NCBI GenBank assembly: GCA_002794775.1
Contig: NBAY01000011.1
Coordinates: forward strand, 620,001-684,000
From: Porodaedalea pini
Lineage: Eukaryota > Basidiomycota > Agaricomycetes > Hymenochaetales > Hymenochaetaceae
DNA: 64,000 bases
Direction: 5' to 3'
Of this stretch, positions 31,415-44,398 are shown piece by piece. The position numbers and the translations under genes were made by a program. The first letter of the stretch is position 1. The number at the start of each line of letters is the position of its first letter. The notes under the pieces are model-generated. The model worked only from the letters and a program-made list of their open reading frames with translations, did not search any database and was not told the origin of the DNA.

Positions 31415-32104
31415 TCAATCACGGTCCCTCCCACGACGCACTCTTTCGCGCATCTGCTTCGCAGCTCTTTTCGCTCCTTGTCCGCCAGCCCATCCTCTCC
31501 GACTGAGCCAACCGACCAATTTAGGTGTAAAAGCAGCTGTCAAGCCTACACGGACAGGCAAGAAGAGAGTTTTGTGCACTGTGTACGCGAGCACGAGCAT
31601 GGCATAGAGGCTTTCGCGGCCGCCCTGTGGTGCCGTTTCGTACTCTTGCGCTCCCGGCTCGGGCGGCGCAGAGTGAAGGAGCGAAGCAACACGGCCCTTT
31701 ATGGCGTCAGTGACGCGCGACACCTGTTCAGCACCGATGACGTTGATTGCCGCAAAGGCGACTCCGAAATCGACTGCGGAGAGGATGAGGTACACGCCGA
31801 GCGCGTACCAGCCGTATGTCTTGATGAGGTGCTTTAGGCGCTGGGAGACCGTCGCGTCGGGCCCAGGTGCGGGTGCGGAGTGGCCTTCACTCGATGATGA
31901 GGGCGAAGGAGGGGGTGATACTGACTTTGAGCGCAGTGGTGAATACGAGAACATGCGCCAGGACGAGTGGGTGGGCGCGGCAGTGCGCTGGACGCCGATG
32001 CGGGACGTGAGCGGTAGGATTGGACGGGAGATGAAGGAAGCTCTTGGGACAAAAGTTCTTAATCCTGGCAATATAGGTATCCGTGGCATGGTGTAGCGTA
32101 GCAA
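31415..32104 (-). CDS. DUF1279 (FAM210-type) mitochondrial membrane protein
   Basis: A single exon of 229 residues. The N terminus is basic and rich in Ser, Thr and Arg with almost no acidic residues, as in mitochondrial presequences. After a Ser/Pro linker comes the DUF1279 domain: LKHLIKTYGWYALGVYLILS, then AVDFGVAFAAINVIGAEQV, followed later by LYAMLVLAYTVHKTLFLPVR, giving two membrane segments. The end is basic (KRAAKQMRERVRRGRDRD). Animal members (FAM210A/B) sit in the inner mitochondrial membrane. A second ATG (MPRIPILPG) five codons in could be the true start. The gene is convergent with the RPEL gene. Confidence 0.85.
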   Translation of the reverse strand: MLRYTMPRIPILPGLRTFVPRASFISRPILPLTSRIGVQRTAAPTHSSWRMFSYSPLRSKSVSPPPSPSSSSEGHSAPAPGPDATVSQRLKHLIKTYGWYALGVYLILSAVDFGVAFAAINVIGAEQVSRVTDAIKGRVASLLHSAPPEPGAQEYETAPQGGRESLYAMLVLAYTVHKTLFLPVRVGLTAAFTPKLVGWLSRRGWAGGQGAKRAAKQMRERVRRGRDRD

Positions 32105-32289
32105 ATAGATCGAGAATCAGACGATGCGTAGCTGTTCAGTGTTATAGAATCTTTTGCGCCGGCCGGTGTTGACGCGCGAGCTCGGCGTGACGTACATCAC
32201 GTGTCGCTGTGAAAGCTTGACTCTTTATGCGGTTACGAGAACAAGTCCTTCGTCGCTGCTGTCCAGCAGAGCTCCTCCGCAACGCAGCA

Positions 32290-33580
32290 ATGCTACCCTT
32301 CACACTCCTTTTTATCATTCCCTCTCTGCTCCCTGCTGCAGTCATAGCCGATAGCCTTTTCGGAGCTTCCTGCTCGCTGAACAACAACCGCCTTCAGGTC
32401 GGCACCTACCAGTTCTCTAGCGACTGCGACGCCCAAACGTACTGCGCGTCGAACAGCACCTGCGCATTCAAGGGATGCAGAAAGGATATATTTCCCTTTG
32501 GTTACAGCCAGGGTGCAGACCTTCCTCCGCTCTGTGGTCCTGGCCAGTTCTGCCCTGACGAGGGAGATGCCTGTCAGGACCTTCTTCCCGTGGATAGCGC
32601 ATGCCAGCTCAATCGCGACGACGAGTGCGCACCTCCAGACAACTGGAGGGATCTTGCCGATGACAAGTTTGGCCTGAATGTCAACGGCTCTGTATGCCTT
32701 GATTTCCAGTGCATGTGGGCGAATGTCACCGTTGGTCTCAGCTGCAAGGTTGAGAACATAGCATACATCGTCTATGGCTCGAACAACCAAGAGTCGCTCA
32801 ATATTGTTTCCCGGTATGCTTAGCAGCTATAATCCTTTGTTTTTGCGGTGGCTTATCTGCATCCGACACGTAGGGGCAACTGTGCGAAAGGCCTTTACTG
32901 TGATTCCCAGCAGCTGGTTTGCATAGAACAAAAGGCAGTGGGTGCAACCTGTGATGCCGACAAAGAGTGCGTACACTTTATGCTCCATGTCTACCGTAAA
33001 TCTAAACAAAGTATAAAGATGTTCGTCGATGAATTGCCTTCCAACATTGAAGTGCGGCAACGAAATTGATGCTGCTGCCCACGTCGGAGTTTGGGTGTAT
33101 ATTGTCGTCGGAATAGGCATATTCGGAGGCATGTTCGGCACCTTGATCGCACTTTTCTTCTTCCATGGCAAGCAGCGTGACAGGGAGCGTGAAAAGCGAC
33201 TCCAGTACTGGAGGGAACAGGTGTGCCACTTTGATTCGTTTGAAACGGAAATTTAAGTGTCTTACCGTCCTTCCTTTTAGAATGCGTTCCGGCAAAACAT
33301 CATGCAGATGCGTGACACTGCTCGCGCGTCGCTCCTCTCTTTGCCCATGGGTGGTGCAAACACGAATGGTAGCAACAGCGTACGAAGCACGCTCTACAGC
33401 CGCGACGGCTTCGCATCGGACGAGTCGAACCTGCCTATTCTCCAGAATGCTGGTCCGCGGGGCAGTGGGCTGCGGCACCAGAGCTACGTGGAGGGCTCGG
33501 AGGGGGATGAATATGAAGGGAGCTACGTCCGAGAGCAGGAAGTCGAGGGGATGCGATACCGCAATCCCCAGGCGTACTAG
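32290..33580 (+). CDS. Secreted-type Cys-rich single-pass membrane protein
   Basis: The signal peptide is clear from the ATG at 32290 (MLPFTLLFIIPSLLPAAVIA). A Cys-rich extracellular part of about 230 residues has many spaced cysteines (FCPDEGDACQDLL, CMWANVTVGLSC, GNCAKGLYCDSQQLVC, NCLPTLKCG) and several N-glycosylation sites. A membrane segment (VGVWVYIVVGIGIFGGMFGT) follows, then a basic stop-transfer stretch (HGKQRDREREKRL) and a cytosolic tail of ~100 residues rich in Ser, Gly and acidic residues. Four exons; the second intron (starting gtgcgtac, ending tataaag) restores the Cys pattern. It is a type I membrane protein of the cell surface or secretory pathway. The repeated Cys pattern resembles small disulfide modules, but I cannot name the family. 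Confidence 0.75.
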
Positions 33581-33928
33581 TCGATACACGGTCGGCGTAG
33601 ATAGCTGGACACTGGGACCGTTTCATTTCTCGGACGACGACACTGGACGATTCCTCCATCCGCATCTTAGTCTTAGTATACAGAATACCCTAGCTTTCGC
33701 TGCGCAGACTGTTTGTTGTTCATTATTCCCTAATTGCACTGTGCTGTATATGCTGGCACCTGGGGCGAGAAAGCTGACATAAGAATAACATGACGAAAGC
33801 TGTCGCGTCCAGGCTCCAGACTCTACACAGTTACTTCAAATTACTGCTCTTCCATATTCCACTCGACCTCGTCTGCCTGGACGCGAACAACCGCGAAATA
33901 CCGCCAGCACACCGACGACGACCAGGAC
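33581..33928. other. intergenic gap
   Basis: About 350 bases with the 3' end of the membrane-protein gene and the promoter of the next. A frame starting at 33790 overlaps the next gene's start region but has no features. Confidence 0.45.
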
Positions 33929-35175
33929 ATGTCGCTCCTCGTCCCATCGGGCTCGAATTCCCAGCCTCAACCCTTGCCGTCTCTTCCACCGTCGCCAACT
34001 GAGGAAGATCTGGGTGGCGCCTCGCTTTGGCACGATGCAGACAAGGAGGAAGCGCAGAATCACGAGCGACTAGTGCCTGGGAACGTTAAGGGGAAGGAGA
34101 GGGCACGGGAGATTTCGCTCGACGAGGAGGAGAGCGAGGACACTTCAGCTCCCGCCCTCGATGAAGGCTACCCGCCCCAGAAAGACGAGGAAGAGGAATC
34201 ACGGAAGATAGAAGAGGTGCGTGTCCTTCCTCATCTTTATTCATAACGTGGAAAAAGAGCGCTTAAATGTGTTCTGAATGTGTAGAATTTGAAGCGCTTG
34301 GAACAGGTTGAACGCCAGCGGCGGAAGGCAGCCCGCGACTCCGTAGCTTCCGTCGCGCCGAGCAGCGTTGTCAACAACGTTTCACGACGCGCAAGCCTCC
34401 TCTGGACTGGTCGGAAGCGTAGCGGCAGCGGTAGCGCGAGTAATCGCACCGCAGCACACAACGTACACACGCAGCTTGGGCAGAGCTCCGAAGACGCGCT
34501 CCCACTCAGCGACCTCCACGGCAGCTCCAACTCGCTCGTCTCGCCTGGAGCGTCGAAGCCACCATCGCCAACTTCGCATGGCACGTCTGCGGTTCCCGTC
34601 CCGACGATTATTGAGAATCCGTTCGAGATGCCAGACTCCGCGACGCCGCTGCGGGGCTTTCCGAACGAAGATGGCGTGGACACGAGTACGAGCGCCGTGA
34701 TGCGGCCGTCGTCTCCTCCCCCGCCTACTCCCGCAAAAGCACATGCGTCCGAGAATTCGCCGTTCGACGACCATGCGACAGAACGCCTGACGCTGCAAGC
34801 GAGCCCATCGCTCTCACGCCCGCAGCCATCCCAGTTGCACCATCCCCTAGCCCCGCCTCCTCTTCCGCTCGACCTGCCTCCGCCAAAGACGCCTCCCCCG
34901 CGCACAAACACTCCAGGTGGTACTCCCACCGTAACTTCGCCGCCAGGACGCGTTCGTGCACCTTCTTCGTCTATGCCTCGCACGAATGCTGGTCCGACGA
35001 ATCAAGATGGTTCGGAGCAGGAACATCGCTGGTGGACGGATTGGCTATGTGGATGCCGGGAAGAGAAGGACCGGGATAACGTCAGTTTCCGTTACTTCTT
35101 TACCTCACTGTCACACGTTGCTCACCGTAGTCTGTCTTGTCATCTCAGGCTGGCCGCACGAATCCATTTGAGTAG
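33929..35175 (+). CDS. Uncharacterised acidic, Pro/Ser-rich protein
   Basis: Three exons: 33929 to about 34216, about 34287 to 35080, and the final GCTGGC... exon to stop 35173-35175. The N terminus is acidic (LDEEESEDTSAPALDEGYPP). A short basic helix follows (NLKRLEQVERQRRKAARDSV), then about 200 Pro/Ser-rich residues. The last ~25 residues look ordered and distinctive: EHRWWTDWLCGCREEKDRDN joined by splicing to AGRTNPFE. Two Trp and a CGC motif followed by NPFE suggest a membrane-anchor or binding peptide, perhaps lipidated at CGC, but this is a guess. I do not recognise a family. Confidence 0.65.
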
Positions 35176-35939
35176 GCTCGGGAGCGTGAACTTATTTATA
35201 TTCTCCTTCTTTTCCTTGCGACCCATTACCCAAAGACTGTTCAGACTGCAATTTTCTCCTTTGGACCACGGAACATCACGTTCCGATTCTGTACAGATTT
35301 CGTACATATGGCATCCTCCTGTTACCCTGCTGTTTTACATTTGGACACTAAACCTGTTTGCCCTGTCATGTAGAGATACCACCCATGCACTACTCCGTAA
35401 TTCCATCTGGAATGTTCAAGCGCTCACCATTGATCTGAGACCCCTACGAATGCTGATCCGTCCTCGAGCTTTCGCTCCTTTGCCGACGTTGTTTATGTGT
35501 TATACACCGAGGTCAGGTTTGCATATGAAAGTTCTATGGGGAGCAAACTCCTTACGCGTCGAAGAATAAAACGGAGCTTGGAGAGGTGCTTTACCTCGCA
35601 ACAATAGTCGATTCGAGGAATGAATTTTGTCCATTCAGGGACTTCAGAATAGGGATGTAATCGTACAAGCTCATTAACAACCAGACGGTCTCAAGCAACG
35701 TCAAACGCCAAGGAAAAACGAAATGAAGAAAACAAGAAAAGAATCGTGATAGAACGCACAACTTACAACCATTACATAATCTAAAAGACGGTCATCTCAT
35801 TTTACAGCAACCAGTTGCCATAGCCATCAGTAGTATGCCCAGTAAGCTACGCCACAGGCTGATGAGTGAAGACGAAGATGAGAATGAGAACGAGACACGG
35901 TTGAGAGACTGAGCCCGAGTCGGATCAGTGAATATGGGT
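35176..35939. other. convergent intergenic region
   Basis: About 760 bases between convergent stops. A frame runs on to 35569 from the unspliced reading of the gene to the left, but it lies past the spliced stop. I see no gene. Confidence 0.5.
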
Positions 35940-37215
35940 CTACGCGCGTTGACTAGGAAGAAAGAAGATCGCATCAGGTATTGTTTGTGGCGATGGAAGA
36001 GAATACACATACGCCATGCCGCCGTAACCCATGGCTGCTCCAGACTCGGCCAGCTTCCTTTGTCTGAATGCCTGTAAAACATAGTCGTCAATAAGAACCC
36101 TTCCAAAGTGAGTCTAATGACACGTACTCTGCGGTATTTGGTCCGTTCGTAGGTTACCAACGCTACGACGATAAGCGCGATCACAGATATACCAGCAAAA
36201 ACGCCCAGTCCTATGGGAAGAACTTGAAGCGTCCGTCCGGGAATTACGAAGGGCGTCGCTGACGCGCTTGCAGACTGAGAAGAGTTCTCAGCGGCAGCGG
36301 TACCAGATTCAGTTGATGCATCTGCTGTCCCAGTGCCCCCGGATGCTGCGGCAGCGGTTCCCGAACTCGAAGTCGCCGTCGTTGTTGCAGTCGAAGCGGA
36401 CTGATCCGCCGCAGCTGATGGCGCAGCGGCAGAAGGTGAGCCAGATGACACGCCTACGATGGCACTGTCTGTGCCCGAAGCTGAAGCTGCACTTTCGGTG
36501 GCCGAGTCGGTTACGCTAGCCGAGCTCACAGAGCCGATAGAACTAGCTGCCGCTGACGATGAGACTCCAGACGGGGACACGGAGATGACAGGCTAAAGAA
36601 TACAATGAATTTGCAGGTTTCGTCTAACAGCATCTGGACTTACGTTGATCGATACGGGAGAGCCTGCGGTCGCGGAAGCCGTTGCTGCTGTAGCGGCGGC
36701 ACTTGACGACACTGAACCGGTATCAGTGCTAGACGACGATGAATTTGCAACTGAGACTGAGGATGATGATGAGTCTGAGGCAGTAGCTGTGCCCGGTGCG
36801 GCAGAGATTGTCACAGCAGTATCCGTCGCAGACGCGACAGAAGACGCCAAGCCCGTCGCTGTCGCTGATGAACCATTTGAGCCTGCAGAAGCGTTCGCTG
36901 CGGATACAACACATTGCTTGACCTCAACCACCTGCGCGTTACCACTGGCATCCGTCGTTGGCGTTAGTGTGATAGTACAAGTCTCAGTGACGACACCGTT
37001 CGCACTGCGGGACAATGGGGTTAGTATTCGACCACAGACAGAAAAGTAATTGTTACGCACGTATCGCTGGTCGTCGTAGTCTGTACAGTCTGTGCTCCAC
37101 CAGCTCTCCTCACTATTTCCACCGAATCACGCCCGGCGATGTTCAAACCATGGGGAAGAGAATGCACCGGTGCCGAGACGAACAAGGTCAAGAGCAGGAT
37201 GAGAGCAGGCTGCAT
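35940..37215 (-). CDS. Ser/Ala/Thr-rich cell-surface single-pass protein (sensor-like)
   Basis: The signal peptide begins MQPALILLLTLFVSAPVHSL. After one intron comes NGVVTETCTITLTPTTDASG and a mucin-like stretch of about 200 residues of Ser, Ala and Thr, surely heavily O-glycosylated. The membrane segment is LPIGLGVFAGISVIALIVVA, then TYERTKYRR and a short tail ending GYGGMAQRA (stop 35940-35942). The layout (signal peptide, long Ser/Thr stalk, one membrane pass, short basic tail) matches fungal wall-stress sensors of the WSC/MID2 type, but no WSC domain is present. About five exons, all with GT...AG ends. Function is inferred from the layout only. Confidence 0.75.
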
Positions 37216-37932
37216 TTACGGTGCTGATGCGGGGGTGACAGCAAAGGAATGAATGAAAGGAAATGGAGACCTGCTCCTAGTGAGCACGTCAAGCAAGACG
37301 ATGCTCTGTAGTGGCTTGATTCTGAAGGAAAGAAGGAGAAGGAGCCGCCTGGGCAAAACGAAGAAGAAATGGCAGGAGGAGAGCTCTGGAGCGTGGCAAC
37401 TTAGACGCGGTTGCGCCCATGGGCGATAATTCTATTCGTGGGAAAATGACGGCGGCCGGCATCGACTTTGGCTCTGGCAACAAGAACGTTCTTAGCAACG
37501 CTCTCTCACCCCCGTCAAGTTCAACAGCGACATCGCTCTCCTGTGAGAAACATCACGAAACAATCTCATTCAGTCGCTCCTTCTGAGATTCAGCGATAGT
37601 AGTGTCAGGAGATTGCATACATAGATTCATACGTAGTCTAGAAACAATCCTTTGAACAAGCTTGTTGCCGAAACTCAGACTTCGTTGCCCTTCGTGCTTG
37701 CCGTGAGGCTTCAGGCCATCATGCCATGCTAATTGTGGCCTGCGGAGGTGATGCGAGGATGCGTCGCGTCAGTATCTCTTGATGTTGCTGTCGCGTCTTA
37801 AGCGGTGCCGAAGGTAGATATGTAACTCCTCGGTGTGCCCTGGAGGCACGACGCTCCAAATAGGATATAAGTAAATAATCGAGGCTTGAACTCCAGCGGG
37901 ACGTCTCCGACGGCTTGGCAGGTTCCGTAGAT
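37216..37932. other. intergenic region: surface-protein promoter, ATPase 3' side
   Basis: About 720 bases between two minus-strand genes. No gene or RNA is recognised. Confidence 0.5.
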
Positions 37933-40900
37933 TCAGCGCATGCCGTACTCCACAGCCTTGTACGCTTTGCCGCCTCGAACCCGCCTTCTGCTGCGGAAAA
38001 GGTCAGTTGCGAAGCCAATCATTCCAGCCACCGTGGCGGTTCCCCAATTCTCAAATGTCACTGAGAGTAAAACATTGATGGCGACTGCCGCTACCAGGAC
38101 GAACCGTGCAGATAATGGCAGCACCATGAGCTCCAGGATGATGAGAAGCGATTGCGGAGGGAAAAGTATGAGCCAGACGTTGATCAGCGCGATTGCTGAG
38201 ATTGCCAGCATAAAGAATCCTGTGAGACCGTTGTCAGAAGCTGAAGAACGCATTTATTATTGTTAAACTCGCCATTGGTCCACATGGGTTTCCGGTATGG
38301 AGGGCCTATGCTGAAAACCGCCGCAACGAGTATATATTGGAAACACGACACGAGGAACAACGTCGTATTCTCATAATTCAGGGACTGAAGCTTGTCACCA
38401 CTCGGGTCCGGCATGTTCTCGCCCGGCGGTGAATACCTGAGACCCGGAAGACGTCAAGGGCACATCTTACACAAACTGTCAACAATGGACTCACCAGCTC
38501 TGCGATCTTACCCAGAAAAAGGCCCAGAACTGTACTGCGCTTGTTATAATTATCTGACCGGTAATGCTGGCAAGGACCTTCTTTGAGACGAGGCTCGCCG
38601 TCGGCCGCTTTGGGTGAATTTGAGGGAACGGGAGTGAACGACCCACTTGAGAACGACAAGCATTGATTGGAATCTGGAGGAATAGAATAATAGGTAGACT
38701 TACTGGTAACGGCGATCGGGATAATAATGAACAAGTCTATGTAAAGGAACTGGAGAGGAATTGACGTGAGAGACCGCTCGCGCCTGACTCGAAGTGATTG
38801 ACAAGCCTCACCTGGAAGTCACCCAGCGACGATGCGAAAGAGTAGAGCAGAGTGATCGTCGTAAATTGAATGAGTGAATACAGTGCCCTGTTTGATTGCA
38901 AAGTAATTTTCGATAGGGCCTATAGTCACAAATTAAAGCGTAGAATCTCACATGTACTTGAAGCAGCTGAAGCTTGTCACCAGTGCAGCACGTCCTTCCT
39001 TGATCACTTCGAGCACACAGTTTATGTCTGGCGTTCGGCTTGTGAAGGGTGCAGCGACTGAAGCCTCGGCCTCAGAAAGCGATAGTCCCACATCAGCGGC
39101 CTTCAACGCGGCACAATCATTCGCACCATCCCCGCACATCAAGACAGTATAGCCAAGTGCCTGAAGGCGCTCGACCACCTCGTTCTTCTCGTCTGGAGAC
39201 ATCCTCGCAAAGACTTGCGTTTTGACGAGCATCTACATTAGCTAGGCTTCAGAAAAGATTCATGAAAGAAGAATTCATAACTCACCCGCTGCACAGTTTC
39301 TAAAGGCGCATGGTTCATCATCCAGCGGAATACATCGCCCGTGAGTGCGAGCGTATAGTCGTGATAAGAAATTTCATCTGCAGACTCCACTGTATGGTGC
39401 GGTGGTGGATCCAGCGGCTTCAAACTGTAGTCGTTCAAAATCCACAATGGATCATCCAAACAAGACCAAGAGAGCTTGGCTAAAGGCATTGATGCGTTCC
39501 CCTCCCGGAATATCGGGCTGAAAACATGGGCAGTTTGGTTGATGAGTCCGCACTCCCGAGCGACGCTCACGGCAGTCAAGGGGTTATCGCCTGTGATCAT
39601 GCGACAAGCCATGTGAGCTGCTCGTAGAGCTTGTATGGCCGGTGCGGTCCCTGGCTTCATCTTGTTCTCGAATATAACAAGACCAAGGAAGCGGAGGCCG
39701 GATTCGGCCTGTTCACGTTTGAGACGCTGAGCCTTCAACCACGACAATCCTTCGACACTCTTCCCTGCCATTGCTATAACACGGTACCCGCGTTTCGTAT
39801 AATATGAAAGCAGATCATCATAATCATCAGGGACTATGGTATCTGTTAGTTTATGGTTATTGGGGATGAAGGGGGAACTCACACGAATCCTTTTCGCATA
39901 TGTCTTCCATGACCTCAGGCGCTCCCTTGACGTAAATTTCCATACTGGAGCTCTTCAGCCGCTTGACTACGACGCTCATCCGGCGCAGAGCCGATACGAA
40001 CTCGAATGTTCGAATCACCCCGAGTTCCAGGAAGTGCGCGTGCTAATTAGATTAATTTAACAAGACTGTTCAGGACGAAAGGGGGGAAACCAGATTACTT
40101 ACTTTTGCAGCTCCTTTGAGAGCATCCTCTACTCGAAAAGATCCACTTCCAGGTGGTCGCACAATAGTTTGAACCAGTGCCGCCGAAGAACGTGAACCAC
40201 TTGCTTTGTCTTTGATTACGCCTGTTCCCGCAACTTGACCTTCTTCTAGAGTCCACTGCGTAAAATTGAACATCTTCATGTCAAGCGGATCGCCTATCAC
40301 TTCGCCATTCACGACCTGAAGCATATGGCATGTCGCAAGGGCTTGCAGAAACAGCGCTTTCCCCGCACCAGCATCGGATGGCAAATCATGTATATCCTCG
40401 ATGAGTTCGCCAAATTGGTGCGCGTTTCGTTCCATCCCTCGAACACCCAAGATGTCAAGGCCATCTTCCGTCAGTGTACCTGTTTTATCGAAGCAACAAA
40501 CATTGACCTTGCCGCTGACGTTGACCCGATTCGGGGAAATGCAGAATATGCCGGACTTCCGTAGTCGACTGAGGGCGAAGCTAGTTCCTATGGAGAGCGT
40601 AGCAGGCAAGGCTGGAGGGACAACAACTGTTATTAAATCCAATGCTCGAATCAGAATCGTATGCCAGGGAACCTTTCATCACTATTAGAGCAGATTCGAT
40701 CACAAATAGAGGATCGAGCGGGACTTACGCCAAGACGAACAAATTGAACAGCGGAAATGAGAAATCCGAGCCCAGCGATACCAGCAAGCACGCCAATAAA
40801 ACGCATAGAGTCCCTGTAGAAAGCGAAACCAAGAGGTTTGGGAAATAGCATGGATCGCACTAACGATCCTTTCGTCGTATTGAACCCTAGTCATGGACGA

Positions 40901-43318
40901 CACGTGAATTGACTGAAAAGATCAATGAAGACTGTAATGTTTACCAGTGCGGGCGACGAGAGCAATAGGCGGCCCTCCGGTGCTGCCGTCAGTGGTCATG
41001 GTGCCTCTCAAACGGACAACCCGAGTCCCTGCGTACAAGAAGCTTCTAGTGTTCTCGATGGTTGTGTCAGAGTTGTCCCTCCACTTCGCTAATTCAACAT
41101 CCTTGATCGGAGATTTATTGACAGGAACGCTCTCTCCAGTCAACATACTTTCATTGACAATCGCGTCTCCAGATAGAAGAAACATATCAGCGGGGAATAT
41201 AGAAAGAGCGAGATCCGTGAGCGAAACAATATCGCCAGGAACGAGCTCAGACGAATTTCTTGTTTGCCCTAAGCACATGTCAGAAGTCGTGTTTATAACG
41301 TCATCAAAACTGCGACCTACATCGTCCACTGCTATAAACATTGATGGGACATGAAAAGCGAGACATTTCCCTCATACGTGTCAAAGTCTTCGTAGACGGC
41401 AATTCAGACGAAATTTTGGGAATCAGGAACGCTCGGAGTGCGCACCTTTTTTGTGTCTATGAGTGTGCTTGCGATACTTGAGAAAGAGATAAGGGCAATG
41501 CAAAATGCATAGTAGTAATAGTCGTCCAACGACCACAAGACAATGCTAGCGAGTTGGAATACGTAGAAAGGGTGGATAATCTGGATTTATTTAAATTCTT
41601 CAACATCAACCTGCTAGAAGAAGCATAACAAGGAAGCATACCTCTTCTACTAGCAAGGTTGGAATAGATTTTCCCTCTATATCTATAAGATTGAGTCCGA
41701 ATAAAGTTAGGCGCTGTTCACGCTCTGAGCTCTCAAGGCCCTTTTGCACCGCTGGAATGCCTGTCCAGGTTGGATCTCTCCACTCACTACAAAACAACGG
41801 TCACTGTAGTTCCAATCCATGCTCGAAAGGCGACTTGCCTAACCGCAGAGAAAAGACCTGTTCTTGTGTCAAGTGCGAATCTCAGATAGCGATAATCAAC
41901 CACTTTCAAGGTAGAGAGCACGTCAGGTCCTTTGCCATTCGAGTCTGCTGTGCTATCAAGTCCTGTTTTCGTCGAGAATACTGTTGATGACGCATACGGA
42001 TAGATCAAGGTTTTGACGGGAAACATAGATACATCTTTAAATGGTGTCTTGGTGAAAGGAGTGAGATAGAGCTTCTGTACTTCAAAACTGCTTGAAATAC
42101 CTCGACGACAATGAATCCATCCCTGCTGTCTTTAAAGGCCTTTTCTCGCGCAACCCAGCGCAGCCAAAGTCGGGGGAACCAATGGCCAAGAAGTCCTAAG
42201 AGACCAAAACTAACAATGCAACTGAATCGCCATGCCCATTTCCGCCACATGACAGTCTCATAACCAATGAATCGGACCGTTACATCTTCATCTTGCATAA
42301 AGATTCGTTGACGGCTCGGTGGACCAGGCGGAGGCGAGTCTAGAGGCTCAAGGACTAGATTCATGTTTATTCTGGTATCGCCGAACACGGGGTCGAGCGC
42401 CATGTTAGGCAAGGAGCCGGAGGGAGATGGGGGCAACGACCCGTAATCAACGTCGCTGGAGTCTGCGAGATCAAGTTCACCATGTCCAAGGCCCAGCAAA
42501 TCGTCCCCTGACGAGTTGTCATCGTCCTCTCCTGAAGAATAGCCCCAGCGCTCGTCATCATCTTCTGATGCAACCGCGTTTTCAGATACAACAGAGGATG
42601 ATCGCGAACCTCGTCGAGGCTTCCGCGACCGGCGGCTTGAAGCCGCGGACTGCAAAGAGAGTGAGTGACGACGACTGGATGTCCCATGCTCTTGGAGGAC
42701 ATGCGATCTTCCTCCAAACATGTGTGTGAAACTATCGAACATAGATGTTCGCATTACTTCTGGTGATACCGAACGTCGACGTCGACGTCGCACCGGCCCA
42801 GAGTCACCATCTTCTCCCACCTCCTCACTGGATACTTCTCCATCATTAATGGAAATGCTATCCTGTGTATCTTGTCGAGTACCCAATGCGGGCCTCGGGG
42901 CATCCTCGCTTCTCCGTCTATGCCTTGAGGGTCCTCCATGTGAAGAATAGTCGCTACTCATGCGCCGCAAATGTTGTGTTCGCTCGCGGCTCATCTCGCG
43001 ATGGCTCATGCGGCTGACACTGCTTGGCATTGCAGCACTTCCCGGGCCATCGAAGACCGCCCCGGTGCTTTCGTGGCCATCCAGTCCATCGAACGCTTCA
43101 TACGGGCGGCCGACCTGAGAGTCGCGCCGGAGGCGTCGCACATTTTGTGATTCTGAGATAGCATGTTCAATGTCGACAGCCGACGCGCCTTCTGTGTAGT
43201 CGTAGTCTTCTTCTTGCATGTGCGAGCGAGACAAAGATGTGGCGCGAGGTAACTCGCGAAGCTCTACAGCGTCCCAATGTTGAGGTGTGCTAGGTGAGGG
43301 AGAGACTGGGTCTGCCAT
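37933..43318 (-). CDS. YPK9: P5B-type ATPase (ATP13A2/YPK9 family)
   Basis: A polytopic membrane pump of vacuole or endosome; animal ATP13A2 exports polyamines from lysosomes. The N terminus has about 290 acidic, Ser/Arg-rich residues before the first membrane segment ([19 protein letters not shown]). Family blocks follow in order: [51 protein letters not shown] (TGES), [20 protein letters not shown] (the PPALP signature of P5B), [18 protein letters not shown] (the phosphorylated Asp), [25 protein letters not shown] and [20 protein letters not shown]. The last membrane exon ends VEYGMR at stop 37933-37935. About twelve exons with correct ends; I find no break. The PPALP motif separates it from P5A (PPELP). 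Confidence 0.93.
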
Positions 43319-43412
43319 ATTTAGACGTTGTGCCGGAAGTTCACGCTAAGTACAGAATCCATTGAATATTCGAAGGTAATATACGCAAATACACAGACTA
43401 ATAGGTACAGGA

Positions 43413-44398
43413 CTATCCGAGATACCTCCAAATGAGATAAAAGCAAAAGAATGTGAACACCGCACCACCGAAGAAAATATACATGTCCTGTGTGCTATAG
43501 AAAGGTTAGCTTAGACGAGCAATTCGGCAGGTTGGACCCACCTTCGTCTTTCAATCCACCCGATAACATCCCTACTTAGACCCAGCGTGTTCGCAGCATC
43601 CAGTATCCGACGCTGAGTTCCTTTGAGCATATTTCGTTGGTCCACAAGGCTATCTAGAACCTCTCGACCCTGAGCGAGGAAGTCGTCCAGTTGTGCACTC
43701 GTGTTTTGAGCGAATGAGTGCTCGCGCAAAGCGTATGCTTCACGATCGAGAGATGACCCCGGCATAACAGATCCGTTGGGTGTCGCACTGCGAAATGGCG
43801 ATTCGCCTACGAGTTCAGGAGGAGCAGTACTGCGAGCAGCACCATTGGCAAAACGTTGTCGTGCAGCACCCGCAGACTGAAGAGTTGCACTAGAGAATAA
43901 TTCTGATTTCTGTGCCGTTTCGCGCTGAACATCGTACGCTATAAGATAAGTATCGTGAAGGAATAGTAAAAGACAAAGACCAACCTCCTTCTTAATACGA
44001 TCAAACTGGCCCATTAGTTCACTGTAGTCCGCTCTGAACTTCTGTAATCGCCTGTGTACTCAGCGCAGTCAGCCAAGGAACAACATCGAGTAACAAACTA
44101 CCTCACATTTGGGCTTTCTCCTGCTTCGCCTTTAGCATCTCTCTTCGCGCCATTGAATCATAATCCTCAATGGTCCGGTGGAGTGCAGCGAGTGAGGCGG
44201 CAATCTGCCCTAGCGTACACGAATGTAGCACCGCCGCCGAAAAACACGAACCGACTTGCTGGTCAGCGCCAAGCAGTGAGCAGACTACGAGCTGTACTAA
44301 CCGTGCAAGGACGCGCTGCTTTCCCCTGCTCGCATCTTTTCCAGGTCAGCTTGTATAGACGATGCCTGACGGACACCGAGTGTATATAATGAGTTCAT
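43413..44398 (-). CDS. BOS1: Golgi Qb-SNARE BOS1 (membrin/GOSR2)
   Basis: A SNARE for ER-to-Golgi vesicle fusion, anchored by its C-terminal helix. Exons start at the ATG complementary to 44396-44398 (MNSLYTLGVRQASSIQADLE), then AASLAALHRTIEDYDSMARR and KFRADYSELMGQFDRIKKE. The SNARE core includes LREHSFAQNTSAQLDDFLAQ, GREVLDSLVDQRNMLKGTQR and ILDAANTLGLSRDVIGWIER. The last exon gives TQDMYIFFGGAVFTFFCFYL with stop 43413-43415. The run KGTQRRILDAANTLGLS is diagnostic for membrin, setting it apart from GOS1. Five exons, all joined in frame. The LINE begins about 225 bases upstream of the start codon. Confidence 0.92.

Noticed and set aside
34237..34983. 248-residue minus-strand frame opposite the acidic Pro/Ser-rich gene
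   Set aside because: Gly/Arg/Val-rich complement of a Pro/Ser/Thr-rich coding exon; the plus strand has matching splice sites and a spliced stop.
35180..35569. Unspliced extension of the gene at 33929
   Set aside because: The intron starting gtcagttt with acceptor ...catctcag gives a clean stop at 35173-35175; the unspliced part has no features.
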